Shown: positions 10,550-23,508, counted from the first letter of the stretch. The stretch: 64,000 nt of DNA from Isoetes taiwanensis (GCA_021234155.1 JAJEKV010000017.1:2602885-2666884); one strand, 5' to 3'. Numbers and translations: made by a program. The notes: generated from the sequence alone by a model not told the origin.

Positions 10550-13500
10550 TCACCATGTTCGGATCGATGGTGGCGGGTGATCAATCTTATTACTGAGATA
10601 ATCTCGGGGCGACAATTGGGCATAAGGGGGCTCCATCTGCCCCTTATGACATCAAGCTTGCGAATGGCCATATCACGCGACCACAGGGTTACACAACCAA
10701 TACCGGTCAATATTGGAGATCTACAATTTACCATGGAATTCGGTGTTTGGAGGCGAGGAGAAGATCGGGAGATTATGAAATGTTAGTAGGGCGACCCTTT
10801 TTGAGACAAGCTAAAAGCATTCCTCTTGGGCCACGGATCAACTTGTTATCACGGATGGCAAGCTCTTTGCCCACGATGGATCGACCACGGGCGGATCATT
10901 TACGTAGATCCTTTTTGAATCGGACGGTGACTACGAACAAGTTTGCAACACCTATCGATTTACAAGCCAAGGGTTTGCCACTCCACGGCTTACCCGAATA
11001 CAATCAACCATGGGAAGACATGGATATTGATAAAGGCATATGCATTTGGTTGACCCCTATTTGACACCTTGTAACAACGTCACATTGGTTCCACATGAGG
11101 AGGCGGTACCCCCGGCTCCTCCTCTGTTCAAGAAGACACCACACCAACTCCTAGTGGCACGCCACTATTTTTCAAAATTGGTCAACATGAACATCTGTCC
11201 TACTCTGTGAGCCAGCCCACCTTTGTTCGGGATGATCAAGTCATTCCACACATTCAAACTCCTGCGGTAGACATAATTGATATTGGAACAAATCAACCAA
11301 TCCGATTGTACGCGACCTCACGCCCGGCATTCGGGAGCAAGCCATTGTGCTATTCAAGCGTTTCAAGCACATCTTTGCTTGGAGCTACAAAGACCTCAGG
11401 GTATCAAGAAAGAATTGGGACAACTCTCGATTCCCACCAAAGCGGATGCTAGACCCATCTAGCAGCAGCGATCTACCGGCTTAACCCAAACTACCGTGAA
11501 AGGTTAAAAGCGAAATTGACAAACTTTTGCCTTTGGACTTTCTCTGAGGTCAAACATTCGAATGGGTAAGTCCTATTGTTATTGCCCTCAAACATAATGG
11601 AAAAATTCGGCGTTTGTGTGGATTATAGAAAACTCAATCAAGCCCCGGACCGGGATCATTTCCCTCTCCCTTCACGGATCAAGTGTTGGAAGATGTAGCG
11701 AGGCCACGAGATGTACTCCTTCATGGGCGGCTTCTCCGGTTATAATCAAATATCCATTCGAGAAGAAGATCAACTAAAGACTACCTTCACTACTCCATGG
11801 GGTACCTTTGCTTACAAAAGTCGTTCCTTTTGGATTGTCAAACTCACCATCCACATTTCAACGCATTATGCTTGCTTTTTTTCAAGTACATGCAAGTTCA
11901 TCCCTTTTACGCAAGTCTTCGGGATGACTTCTCCACTTACACCCCGTTATGGACCATTTGGTAAAACTTGAACTAGTTTTTCAGCGGCTGTGATGAATGC
12001 GGAATTAGCCTCAATCCGGAAAAGTGCACCATACATGTCACCTCGGGTGTACTTCTAGGACATGTCGTGAGTCGACCACGGCATTACAACGGACCCGGCC
12101 AAAATCATTTTGTGTCATCGGAGCATATCCACTGCGAATATCAAGGACACACGTTCCTTTCTTGGCAAAGTCAACTTCTATGCCACCTTTATTCCAGTGG
12201 CACATTGCCGATCAATTCAAAGTATTTGGAAATCCATACACATGGACTTGGACATCGATGCAAATCAAGCTTTTAAAGAACTCAAAGTCAAGCTCACGAA
12301 GCCCCGTGCTAGTACCACCTCAATGGGACAAACCATTTCATGTCCATGTTGATGTTTGGGCTTTGCGATTGGGCTGTTCTAGCTCAAGTATGCACCAAAT
12401 CGGGACAAGCCCATCGGATCATGAGAAAACTCAATCCTGCTTGGCGCAACTATTCGACCCACGGAAAGGAAGCCCTTGGCCTTATCTTTTGTGTACTGGC
12501 GCTTTCGACACTATCTTCTTGGTAGTCAAATTCGCTTTTATGTGGATCATCAAGCTCTTCTATATTTAATCAATAAGCCAAACCCCACGGGCGGTGCTCG
12601 ATGGATATTGATATTGCAAGAGTTTGCCCCTTTTGACATTATTCACAAGCCGGGGCCGCGCTCACGGTCCCCGACTATCTTTCACGCATACACCACGGAT
12701 GATCCCTCGGAAGGAGTTCACGATGCCCGCCGGGATGCTCAAGCATTCACTGGTCGCTTTGCCCGCGCCTCATTGGTACCCACGACTATCAGCGCTTTCT
12801 CCTCACGGGCGCACTCCCGTCAAGTGACCCACGCTCTCTCCGGAAAGACAACACGCATAAACAACAATTCCTTCGCAATGCGAGATTATCGATGGTTCTT
12901 TGGCCATCTCTATAAATGTGGCAAAGACAATGTAACAAAGCGATGTGTTCTTCCTCACGAAGTCCCGATCTAGTCAAACAAGCCCACGAAGGACTTGGCG
13001 TTGGTCATTTCGTGAGAACAACGGCGAGGAAACTCCTCCTTCTTTGGGTATTGCCAGCCGCGCTTTTCAAAGATGCTCACAAATACACCTTGCGTGTGAT
13101 GTTTGTCGAGGCTTAGTAGACCCCGGCCCCGTGGCGCTCTGCCGCTCACGCCAATAGCCACGCCTCTCCCTTTGCCAAATGGGGTATGGATTTTGTTGGT
13201 CCCATGGACCCCACCCAATCAACACTAGGGCCGCTACATTCTAGTCTTCACGGACTATGCAACCAAATGGGCTGGGCGTGTGCTCTACACGACAACACGG
13301 TTTGCTAAAATACGACTAAGGTTCTCTACAAGAACATCATCCGCGATTTGGATGTCCCTTAGAATTAGTTAGTGATCGTGGGTTCATTTCATCAATCACA
13401 CTATTCTTTGAACTCACTAACTATACGCACATTCATCATCACGGAAAAAGCACGCCTTACTATCCCGTGGTAATGGCTTGGTGAAAGCACAAACAAGGTG

Positions 13501-14033
13501 CTTATCCACATTCGAAGAAGATTTGTGATCCTACAAGAAAAGATTGGCAAGATAAGTTACCTACGTTTTATGGGCTTACAATACAACATACAAAGTAGCA
13601 ACTGGTCAAACACCTTTTCGACTTGTGTATGGCCAAGAGGCTCTTATGCCTTTTGAGTTCATTTACCCTCACTCAAATTTCGATTAACAGCGAACATAAT
13701 CCATGACTTTGCAAACGAGTTTATCAAGCTGGAACAAGCTGGATGAACTTGAAGAGATGCTTTTCTTAGACTTCAACAAGGCAAACAACTACAAAAACAA
13801 TGGCATGACAAACACATCAAAAACAAAACTTTTCAAATTGGCGACTTAGTTCTTCTTTACGACTCGAGATATCAACAACATCTGGCAAACTCAAGCTCGG
13901 ATGGTTTGGGACCATACAAAATTCCGAGATACCACATCACAGAGTTTTACAATTACAAAATTGAATGGCACTCCATTTCCTACATTAGTCAATGGTTTCG
14001 ACTCAAGAAATTTCAAACCCTAACTGCTTGACA
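10550..14033 (+). pseudogene. Ty3/gypsy pol region: protease, RT, RNase H, integrase
   Basis: In order: a protease-like end with YEMLVGRPFLRQAKS (near 10780-10815); RT with FKRFKHIFAWSYKDL (about 11352), FGVCVDYRKLNQAPDRDHF (about 11605), FMGGFSGYNQISIREED and FTTPWGTFAYKS (11711-11820), and LRDDFSTYT (about 11917) in the place of Y(L/V)DDF; RNase H with THGKEALGLIF and RHYLLGSQIRFYVDHQALL (12450-12570); an integrase zinc-binding block with HEGLGVGHFVRTTARKLLL and KDAHKYTL-CDVC (12985-13115); then the integrase core with YGMDFVGPMD, VFTDYATKWA, LVSDRGFHF and [20 protein letters not shown] (to about 13670). The HxGxGGHFG-type zinc block and absence of a chromodomain point to the Athila/Tat side of plant gypsy. 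Frameshifts are frequent and the active-site Tyr of the RT box reads Arg. Confidence 0.85.
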
Positions 14034-14719
14034 TCCTTAGCTCAAGAACAAAATTTACAACAAGATACCACTTGTACAAATTTATGAGAAACACTTTTCT
14101 ATTATGTACAAAATTGCCGAAGGCTACAATTATTTGTGGGATTTTTCACCCGAAAAGTCTAAACTAAACAAAAATTGGGAAAACCCTATCATCTTGCTAC
14201 TGCCCTTTACTGCGGGGGCACTCCACTCGGAGGATGCGGAAGCCCCCCAGTGCGACCACTCGGTGAGCGATCACCTCCCGGGCGTCGAGTTTATCTCCGG
14301 GTTGCGGTGCCTCAACCAAGGATCCATAGGGATCGGCGATTCCCTGAGCGCCCCGGATCGGCGTCGTCCATCTTGCATGTAATCGATCGCGGAAGCTCAC
14401 CGGACCTTTGTTATCGAGTTCTCCATCTTCACAATTTTGGTTCTTCTCGCCAGAACCCAACTTCCAATTTATGGCGAATACCAACCCTAGCAGCTGTTCA
14501 CGAAGGTCACCTCACGGATATTCCGTAATCATTCCCCCTGATATTTTTGTACTGCAAACTTTTCGACTCCTCTTTTTAATATTCGACAAGCTGCCGGTGA
14601 TTAATCGTCGCCATTAAAGTTTTATTCTCGCGGGGAACTCTCACGCATCTTAGTGCGAAAATTTGTCTCTTGAGATTCTCAATCGTCACGATCTTTCGAC
14701 CACGTGTCTCCCACGACTC

Positions 14720-14748
<29 letters not shown>
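14720..14748 (+). repeat. A29 homopolymer
   Basis: Uninterrupted run of 29 adenines downstream of the gypsy pol region and just before the downstream coding remnant. It could be slippage in a simple repeat or the trace of a retroposed tail. Confidence 0.95.
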
Positions 14749-14750
<2 letters not shown>

Positions 14751-14835
14751 CTTCCCAGCCGTCACTTCCACTCCTCACTTTTCACTCATACTCCCTCCGT
14801 CCTTGAGCTTCGTACTCGCGACCTCGACCTTCAAG

Positions 14836-16634
14836 ATGGCTTCTACCTCCAAGAACTCAACACTCAACCTTGTTGCACCAATGGATCCAGCGCAATTCGA
14901 AAATATCAAGTTCGTTTCTTCATCTGCACCCCGGCTCCCATCGGCATCACCTATAACCTCTGGTGAGTTCGGATTGTTTCATTTTATAGGGAACTCCGGC
15001 TCCCAACAAGAACAAATTCTGACAATTTGTGGCTAACACAGTGAAGCGGAAGATGGATATGCCTCCCAAGTCGATGGAAACCCTATACTCCTAAACCCTC
15101 AAACCATAGCCTCTGCCTTTTCTCTACCCAATCCGCCCAATGCCTTGTCTTACCTTGACATTGGTAAATATGATATTCAAATTCTGCTCTATTCCTTATA
15201 ATCTTTGCACAAACCAAAAAATTTGTCCACCTTTCCAAAGCAACATGATGCCTTTACCAAGTTTCTTTGGAGGAAATTTTGGGTTACTCCATGAAGAATA
15301 CCTCTAATACTTGATGTTTTCTACCATCATACTATATCCTCACCAACACCCTTTTGAAACAATCAATTGGACTCAACTCCACATATCGGAGATTTCGAGG
15401 AACTTGGCGAGACTCGAGAAAAAATCCTAACTCTTCCTCGGAATGCCCCATGGGAGCCCACTTCGAGCTTTCATTAATCATCGGACCCCACAGCGCCATC
15501 ATGCCCCTTCTCCACCAAGCCAACATCGACCTTTATTGATGCTTTGAAAGGTCTTCAACCAAACTCTCCTCCTTCTCGTACCGTCAATCTCGTCGACCAA
15601 CTCAGGGCGAGAAATATTTCACAACCACACCGTCTCCACCTCACATGTAAATTCAATTCTCTAAAAACCTATTCCTTATTTGATAACCAACCACGGAACA
15701 ACCACCGGTTAACCTTGTGCAACAATTCCACTTTCGGACTCAACGGCCAGCCAAAAACAAAAACATGACACAACAAAACTCCATTGATCTCAGTACTCAC
15801 AAGGACACTCACGGCCAATGACCAAGGATCTATAAACAAGGGTTGTGGATCAAAGCCATCCCATCCACCTCCTCACACCGTGGATACCCTGATGAATTTG
15901 TCCTCTCGGTGCCTTGATGCCCTCGTGATCATCACGAACTTCGCCATGAGCCACGGGGCCCGACACGAGTGGTGGACCAACTCCAAGCGAAGTCATCCTG
16001 CCTGAGGCTGATTTGGCTGGTATGAGGCGGGAAAAGCCTTGCACAATCAATTCATGATCCATCGAAACCCTTCATCAATCCGGCCAAATTGTCAAGGAAC
16101 TCAAGGAGTCCCTCAAACAAAGCGACACCAAGTACTGTGATCTTGAGACACGCTACAACAATCGGTGCGTCACGAATAATGCTACTACGGCCGAGAAACG
16201 GCCCGCTTACATTCGACCAACTGATACGCAGGTCAAGGTCCGACTTTCGAAACCACCTTGCGAGAATAAGGATGCTCATCGCATCTCTCAAGGCAAGTTA
16301 GACCAGCTCACGGCAACACAGCTGCCAGATGCTCTTGAAATATTTGCACTCAAAACGGACTTGCAAGCCACTCGGAACTTCAAGCTCCTCGATTCCAACT
16401 TCTCGGGCAAGTCGGACACCTCACACGCAAAGTCAGGGGCCAGACCCGGTCTCTCAGGAACAACAAGATATCATTCGCAGTTACAAGATCGGCTTCCAGA
16501 TAGGCGGCCGAGTTGATCACGGAAGAAAAAGGGGAACAAACCTATCGACATACCCTATTCCCAGACTATCGAGCCGCCAACCGATTACCATGACTATGTG
16601 CAAGCAAGGAAAAACACTTTTCTTTTATTCTTGA
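14836..16634 (+). pseudogene. Extra downstream coding region of the gypsy element (unknown)
   Basis: After integrase and about 800 bp of GC-rich non-coding sequence, a methionine-initiated segment (MASTSKNSTLNLVAPMDPAQ) begins at 14836. Fragmentary open stretches continue to about 16630, for example TREKILTLPRNAPWEPTSSF near 15420 and DALKGLQPNSPPSRTVNL near 15539. Codon-like texture persists but stops and frame changes are frequent. Plant Athila, Tat and Ogre elements often carry an extra ORF after pol; by position this would be one. I do not recognise a domain. Confidence 0.4.
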
Positions 16635-17439
16635 GAAACAAGGGTGATACCACAAGTCCCATTTGTAGGCGATATCGACGACAATGGGCCTTCATGCTAC
16701 GTCCATGAGCAGGGCACACTTTGTGCTCTCGTCAATTTGATATCCTCACGGGTTAGGATCTCGACCATTTCGCTCTCGACACCATAGCCCCCGGCTTATG
16801 TCATGCACGACTTCTACGGCACATGTTACTCGGGCTCATCTGGATCGCCTTGAGAACTTTAAAGGAGATACTGGCAAGCAGGTTCTTTTTGACCAAGAAG
16901 AACAAGTACCTCCAAGATACAAATTTACCTTATTTGTTACCTCGGATTGGACGTAAACTATGATGCGAGAGAAGGTTTCTGAAGGGGTCATTCATTGCGC
17001 TTGTAATGGGGCTCCTACGTCGCGGGCGTGAATACAAGGGTTAGCACTACGGCATAAATCAGCATTATAAATAACCACCACGAAGGGTGGCATATCCATC
17101 AAATACCAGCGGCGAAAGAATATGCATCTAAACCTGGGAAAACACCCCAAACCCATGGTTCTACCCCATTCGGACTCGGTGAGGGATCGGTGGCCGGCTA
17201 GGCCTCAAAGAGATCACCGCATTTAATCTTGACATGGTGCTGGCTGGCATAGAACATTGGCTAGGGTTGTCCACTCCATCGCCCCCCTGTACACTGCGGA
17301 TGGGTCAATTCACGCTATGGCGTGGCATAGTTCCAGGAGACGCATAGGCGCAGAGGCATCACCCTGGCGAGCCTACTCCGTGGGTTCATGAAGTCGGTCA
17401 GATGAGGCGGTCGGGGAAGCGTCCCCTTCCGAATCCGCG
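16635..17439. other. Retrotransposon-derived non-coding DNA, no gene seen
   Basis: GC-rich, stop-dense sequence that may include the 3' end of the gypsy element and the outer part of the LTR-like block that follows. No LTR pair, tRNA or coherent ORF was found. Confidence 0.4.
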
Positions 17440-18439
17440 GTGGCTCCATGGGCGAGCTAGAGAATACGTGCGCGCTCGGCTGACCCGCATCCGTGCGGAC
17501 TTACTTACTCGCCCTAAATCTACTCAAAGTGCAAGGTGCCCCATCTGGGTCACACCTTCCCACCAGTGTCCCGGACCCATACCCTACCCTCGTGTGGACT
17601 GTCGAGGTCTAGCTTCGCTATAGGAGTCCTGGGGGCCTTTTATATTCGCGTGCAAGACCCCCTCCACTTCACCCCGTGTTCCTTTGTCCGGTGCTAAGCC
17701 GTTTCCATAGCATCTATGACCCGATGGGCTCTTATTACACGGCCGCATTTAGCGGGATATCTGAGGGGCTCTATCTGGAGCATACTACAATAAATAGCCC
17801 TCGAGGAGGTCTCTACCCCCTTAATTCCCCATTTCGAGGTAACACTGGGCTAACAACCACCAATCCATCCATTACAAAGCAAAACGGAATCGAAATATAT
17901 AGAGAACCTACCTTCTGAATCAAGGGTTAGTTCCTACGAGTAAACCAGAGAAGAATAGACCAACAACTCCAAACGGGTGCCCGCTATCCTAAATTCACAA
18001 CTACACTAGCCACCCACGTATTTGCCTCGACCACGTTGTCATTAGGGATCTCCATCCAGCGGGTCTTGGTGTTTAGCTTGTGTGAGATTGAGGGGTGGCC
18101 TCGGCTCTGGTCAAAGGGTGGCGCCTCCACTTTCAAGGTGAGTTGTGGCTGATATGGGGTGGTGATCCACCCTATTGACCCCCAATTAGCATTATCATGC
18201 TAACCAATCGAGGGTAGGCCGCGTTGTAGCCTTCCCAAACCATAATTAGATTAATTATGGTTTTTAAATATTAGTTCCTTAATTATAGGTTATTATTGTC
18301 AATAATTAAATTAGCATAGCTAATTTAATCCCTTTTTAAGTGAACCACCTAGGTTCCCATACCCCATGTGGCGTGATGTATCCCCGGTGGCGATGTCAAC
18401 ATATTTTATACTTACCGTATAAATACTTGGAGCGTCACA
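17440..18439 (-). mobile_element. Gypsy-type LTR inserted next to copia relic
   Basis: Homologous to the chromovirus LTR at 5345-6265 and in the same orientation. The edge at 18439 reads TGTGACGCTCC on the minus strand. No polypurine tract precedes it; copia coding sequence does. It is therefore a solo LTR, or the 5' LTR of an element, that landed in the copia RT gene. The lower edge is not sharp; homology fades near 17440. Short shared blocks include CGCATCCGT, CTAAATCT and TTAGCATAGCTAAT. Confidence 0.6.
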
Positions 18440-18454
18440 AAATCCCTACTTACG

Positions 18455-21400
18455 ATGCCATGGTTGTCTTATTTGGATTACAGGTCCAAGCATCCTGAAT
18501 CTAGCCAAAACTCCTTTGATGTTTTGTTCTTGTGTAAGGTAGAGGACTCCTTTCTCTCTGTTTCTTCGAACTTCCATCCCTAGTAACTTCTCAAGATCTC
18601 CCAAATCCGCATCATCAAAGTTTACTTTTTAACAAAGTTTTGCAATTCTCTAGCATGGTTTTGTCATTGTTCACAATGACACAATCATCCACATAAAGGG
18701 CCATAAGCAAGCATTTATTCCCATGCCTTTTCATGTATAGATTTCCTTCAGTCTTTAGTTTTATAAACTCGGCAGAAATCAAGAATCTGTTCATGCATAA
18801 ATACCCTTTGTCTAGGCATCTAAGTCCCAGAAATTGCCTTTTTCAACTTGCATACTACTTCATTACCTTGCTCATATCCCTGCGGCTGCTCCATATAGAT
18901 TTCTTCTTCTAAATCCCCATTCAGGAAAGCTGTCTTAACATCCATATGATTTATTTCCATGTCATTCTGTACTGCAATCGCAATGAGTGCTCTTAGACTG
19001 GTTATTTTGACTATAGGAGAAAAAGTGTCCTTATAATCTACTCCTTCTTCCTGGGTATATCCCTTTGCAACTAAACGTGCTTTATACCGCTCTATTGATC
19101 CATCCGCCCTTCTTTTGATCTTAAAGATCCATTTACTTCCCACCACGTTCTTATCCTTTGGTCGCGGCACAAGTTCATATGTACCTGTCTTCTTAAATGA
19201 ATCTAATTCATTCTGCATAGCTTCTTGCCATTTATGCTCGCATCCCGTCCGCCATTGCTTGCCCCTTTGTCTCTCGGTTCTACTATCACGGGGATAGAAT
19301 CTTCGGTTTTAATTGGTCTTGTTGTTCTTCCACTTTCTTCTCTTCCATTACATTTACGTATCAAATGGCAACCTGGCCTTTAGGCGTTACGCATCAGCGC
19401 TGCCGGGCTGGCCCTGGCTGTTCTACTACTTCCTTCTCATAGCAGGTGTCAGGTTTCGGTGCACTATCGACCTCAATAGTCTCATGCACTCCCTTTGGTT
19501 CAAGTTTAGGTTCATGAGGAGCACTATCGATCTCTATGACCTCATGCACCTCATCGGGTTAGCCTCAACATCCGCAGCGTCGGGTTCTATGATTTCATCA
19601 ATTTACGATTCTATATCACGCTTCATTAAACTTAGATGATGAAACCCTTGTTTCTCCCTCTCATTATTTTCTGGCCCAAGTTCGGTTCTTCCACCGGTGC
19701 CCATTCCTTAGCTTCATGCTTTCGTCTAGAGTTTTTCTATCTCTATATAAAGACATTCTCATTAAATACTACATCTCTGCTCACATACACTTTTATGCGT
19801 GGTGGGTCATACAATCTATATCCATTAAAAGTCTCTTCCGTCATAACCTACTAAAAATGTGCACACATTGCGATCATCTAGTTTTCTCCTTAACTCTTCT
19901 GGCACCAACATATAGGCGAGACATCCATAAACCTTAAATCGTCGCACAGACTGCCTTTTCCTTGTCCAGAGTTCTTCTGGTACTCCATTCTTTCTTGCAA
20001 GCGTGTGGGCAACATATTACGAATATAACAAGTGCTTTTGCCAACTGCTTCTCCCCATAAATTATTCCGGTAACCACATGCTTAAGCATGGATCACGCCC
20101 ACATCCATAATGGTGCGATTTTTGCTCTGCTACTCCATTTTGTTCGCGGTGTATATCTGCAAGTATACTGTCTTTGTATTCCTCGCATCTGGCAATACAT
20201 GTTAAATTCTGACGATCTGTATTCTCCACCAAGGTCGGACCTTAAACATGTCTCCCTTTCTACTTCAGCAACATACAACTTAAAGGCATCAAATACTTGG
20301 TCCTTGGTTTTCAAAAAATAACACTTTGTGCGTCTACTGAAATCATCTATAAATGTGGCAAAATAAGACTTAGCGCCACGACTCTCAACTTGCATAGGCC
20401 CACAAACGTCTGAATGCACTAATCCAAGCAAATCATGCGCTCTCCTTCCTTTATTTCTAAATGCCAATCTATGTTGTTTGCCTAACATGCATGCTTCACA
20501 GACATCATCAATCTCAGCATTTTCAAAATGCAACTCATCCAAAAGATTATCCCTTTTAGCAATCCTAATATTATTGTAATTTACATGACCCAACCTCAAG
20601 TGCCAAAGCTTTATGCTATCAAGGGGAGATACTTCATTGATAGTATCTTTGATTGCCTTAATGTCTAATTCAAACAAATTCCCTCTTCTTGCATCCATAT
20701 TTATAAAAAAATAGATCATACCCATTATCCACCAAATTCGCAACTGAAATCAAATTAAATAGCATCCCTGGGGCATATAATGTATTTGGCAAACTCAAAA
20801 CATTCTTTCCATTAACTATGATCCGCAAATCCCCTTTGCCATGCACCTTCTGCATTGCTCCATTGCCCATCTGCACTGCTTTGAAATCCATATTTGGCTC
20901 AATGCATTTCAATATGCCTGGTGAGCCCACTATGGAGACTTCAGCTCCAGAATCTACAGTTAATGTGTTAGATCTATCTGAAGATTCTTTTACAATATTG
21001 ATTTTGGATATAGACTGCATAAGCTCAAAAGGGAAATCATATTCACTTACTTTTTCTTCTGTGAGAACTCCTACCGTTGGCGCTTCTTTGCTTGACGTCT
21101 CTCCGATGGTTGCTACAACCGCGCGCCCCCTTCCTCGACTAGTTGAACCACGTCCTCGGCTCCACTTTTCTCGATTTGGACATTCTGCCTTGATATGTCC
21201 AAACTCTTCACACCCATAGCACTGTATATGCTCTCTCCCCCTTCCTCTACCTCGTCCACGACCTCGACCCCTCCATCCTGTGTACAAGGTCACAGGATGT
21301 TCTTCCTTTTCACCTTCCACGGGAGGAGCTGCTTTCACCAGCACGTCTTGCTCAAGCTCCGTTCTGATTGCTTCTACCGCCTCATTCAAGGTGGATGTTG

Positions 21401-21878
21401 TTCTTCTAACCAACATGGCAAGATCCTTAAACGAAATTTGAAAAGCTCTAGTTAAGGCTAATACCTTTTGCTGCTCGTTATAGTGCACTCTCGCTCCTTC
21501 TAGATCATGTATCAACAGCCTGAGATTGCGTATCAAAATCTTCAAATCATCACCTTTCTTGTACTGCAAATTTTGCAACTTCATCTCTAAGACATCAATC
21601 TGTGACGACGTTTTTGATTCATATCTTTCCAAAACATACATCCAAATTTCCTTTGCATGCTTGTGCTGAACTTCAAGCACAATATCGCCACCCAATTTTG
21701 CCATGATTATTGTTTTAGCGATTTCTTCCTTCTCTTCATCCTCCAAGAAATCTTCTTCCTGTGTCTCTGATCCAGATCCAGATGTCTCTGTTTTGACTTT
21801 CAGCTTCAGGGGTGTCGCCTTTCCTTTGGTTGGATCAACCAAATCCCATAGCTTGTCTACCTTGAGAGCTTGCATCAC
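18455..21878 (-). pseudogene. Ty1/copia gag-pol polyprotein (3'-truncated)
   Basis: Read from 21878 downward: a gag domain of the UBN2 type; an Arg/Gly-rich linker with the zinc knuckle CYGCEEFGHIKAEC (about 21225); protease LTVDSGAEVSIVG (about 20955); GAG-pre-integrase and integrase with LRLGHVNYNNI, C..C as CEACMLGKQH, VHSDVCGPM and LRSDLGGEYRSSEF. The Glu of NGVAE lies in another frame near 20125. RT follows with KWIFKIKRRADGSIERYKAR, the KTAFLNGDLEEEIYMEQP block (about 18925) and, after a small deletion and frame break, ALYVDDCVIV (near 18700) and LLGMEVRRNREKGVLYLTQ (about 18560). RNase H and the 3' LTR are absent because the gypsy-type LTR cuts in at 18439. Stops accumulate between 20093 and 19218. 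Confidence 0.9.
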
Positions 21879-21969
21879 TTTGGCCTTCCAAAGCTGAACC
21901 CAATCTCTCCTTCAAAAATCTCTGTGCTGTTCAGATATGTTAATGCCAACCGACTGGCCATATCTTAGT

Positions 21970-21982
21970 GGCTCTGATACCA
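21970..21982 (-). other. Primer binding site of the copia element (tRNA-iMet)
   Basis: On the minus strand TGGTATCAGAGCC, the complement of the 3' end of plant initiator tRNA-Met, lies one base after the LTR end. This is the standard copia minus-strand primer site and fixes the LTR edge. Confidence 0.9.
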
Positions 21983-21983
21983 C

Positions 21984-22336
21984 TGTTGCAATCAGCCCAC
22001 ACCGCAGATTCGTGCTTGGATTTTGCAGCCGAGAGCCCAAGCAGCCTGTTCCGAAATCAATCTGCTGTCACTTCTCTCAGTTTCGGATTTTCCCCTCCTC
22101 CTTTAAACCGGTGCTTCCTATAGGCTTGCCCCTGCAGACCGGATTCCAATCCGTCACACTTCAGCAATCGATCTCTTCTCTTATCGATTCTCCTTCCCCC
22201 GTCACTCTCTGGGCATCGCTCCCTTTTCCTCCTTTTGTTGCTTTCTTCTGACACGGTTTTCCCTTTTCTGAATTGTTGCGTGTACCCTCTTGAACATCGA
22301 CACCTGTCTCAATTGTAAAAGGCTAATATTTCAACA
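21984..22336 (-). mobile_element. 5' LTR of the copia element
   Basis: A 353-bp segment that on the minus strand begins TGTTGAAATATTAGCC at 22336 and ends GGCTGATTGCAACA at 21984, giving the canonical TG...CA ends, directly followed by the primer binding site. The 3' LTR partner is not in the window, so age and target-site duplication cannot be read. Confidence 0.85.
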
Positions 22337-22754
22337 AGCCAATGGATGGCTCAGATTTTGTGGAAGACCTTGTCCAAACCTCTGATGTTACAACCCCTCT
22401 GTCTATAGTAACATGGACCAGACGAGGAGATATTACATTTCTGTTTTCTGTCTGGAAAAGATTAAAAGCAAAAGAGCTCAATGATCTCAAGAATGTGGAT
22501 GATGGAGTTAATTTGAGATAAAGTCTCCAGCAAAATATGGAAGTAAATGCTTTTGAAAAATGAAATGGATATGCCTTTCTAGACTTGGTTCCTCAGCCGA
22601 AGTTGCCGAAGTACCCATGCTGTATTGTTGCCTAATAGGTATGACCGGTTACCTTGTACAAATAGTGCAAAAAATATTAAGACATCAAAGGGCTCTAATC
22701 ATTGAAAGCGGATAACGGGTTAGAAGCTTTTCTGTAACCTTATATGTACCTGGA

Positions 22755-23412
22755 ATCCAGGTCCGGAGATGCAGAGATGGAAGAGTTGGCCAAGGCTTCA
22801 TTTGCCATATTCACTGCTTTGCTCCATGAGGTTGCTTCTTCAAATGGCAAGAGGGGATATAACAAGATCTGCTTGGCATGCCGTATACTTGTGGGCCAGT
22901 GGGCCTGGTGACGAGGCTGTGGATGTCCCCGGGGTACTAGATGTATCTGTGACGATAGTGTTTGGAGGTTCAGATGTATCCATGTCATTGTATGATAGGA
23001 TGATAGATCTGCTTGGCATGGTGGCATTGGAGCGAGGATCCTCTCTAATGACTTATATGTGCAATCAGTTATGAGATTGAATGCAAAGATGCCCACCAGT
23101 ATTAATGTGAAGATCAAAAACTTTCTAGGTTGGAATCACAGTAGACCCACAGGAGCAGTCATTCTTTGCAAAGCTATGACAAGGAGAAGGTTGCACTGCT
23201 TTGAAGGGATTGTTGGTTACTGCGTGAAGGACATGGGCAAATTGCATTTCAAAGTGCATTTGCACAATGTGTCAGCAGAGGAGGTTAAGATTGGGAAAAA
23301 ATTATATGTGCTATATGGCACCGGCAATGTCAAGCATGTTATTATGCTTGACAACCGCAATATTATCGCCAGAGCTTTCCATTACTTACTATATCATGCT
23401 GGGAGATTCTAA
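22755..23412 (+). pseudogene. Rep-type HUH endonuclease relic (Replitron-like)
   Basis: Two frames joined by one frameshift near 23040 give a protein like the rolling-circle Rep of eukaryotic HUH elements. The first frame has SLYDRMIDLLGMVALERGSS (to about 23045). The second reads NDLYVQSVMRLNAK, SINVKIKNFLGWNHS, GAVILCKAMTRRRLHCF, then GIVGYCVKDMGKLHF and HNVSAEEVKIGKKLYVLYG, ending at a TAA near 23412. The 'ERG..H(U)HxQ' site that should hold the two metal-binding His reads D-L-Y, so both His are lost. The Tyr motif Y-C-V-K (YxxK, the nicking tyrosine) is kept. Rep proteins nick single-stranded DNA through this Tyr. Sequence after the stop (HGIQVGKFLDFTKQF, in another frame) may be its continuation, cut by a MITE at about 23505. 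Alternative: a CRESS-virus-like Rep; the length and surrounding motifs fit the transposon-type better. Confidence 0.6.
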
Positions 23413-23508
23413 ATCACTTCTTTTCTCCACATGGTGAGTCTATGTTGCAAACCACGGAATTCAAGTTGGCAAGTTCTTGGATTTTACCAAACAATTCAGC
23501 TTATATGG

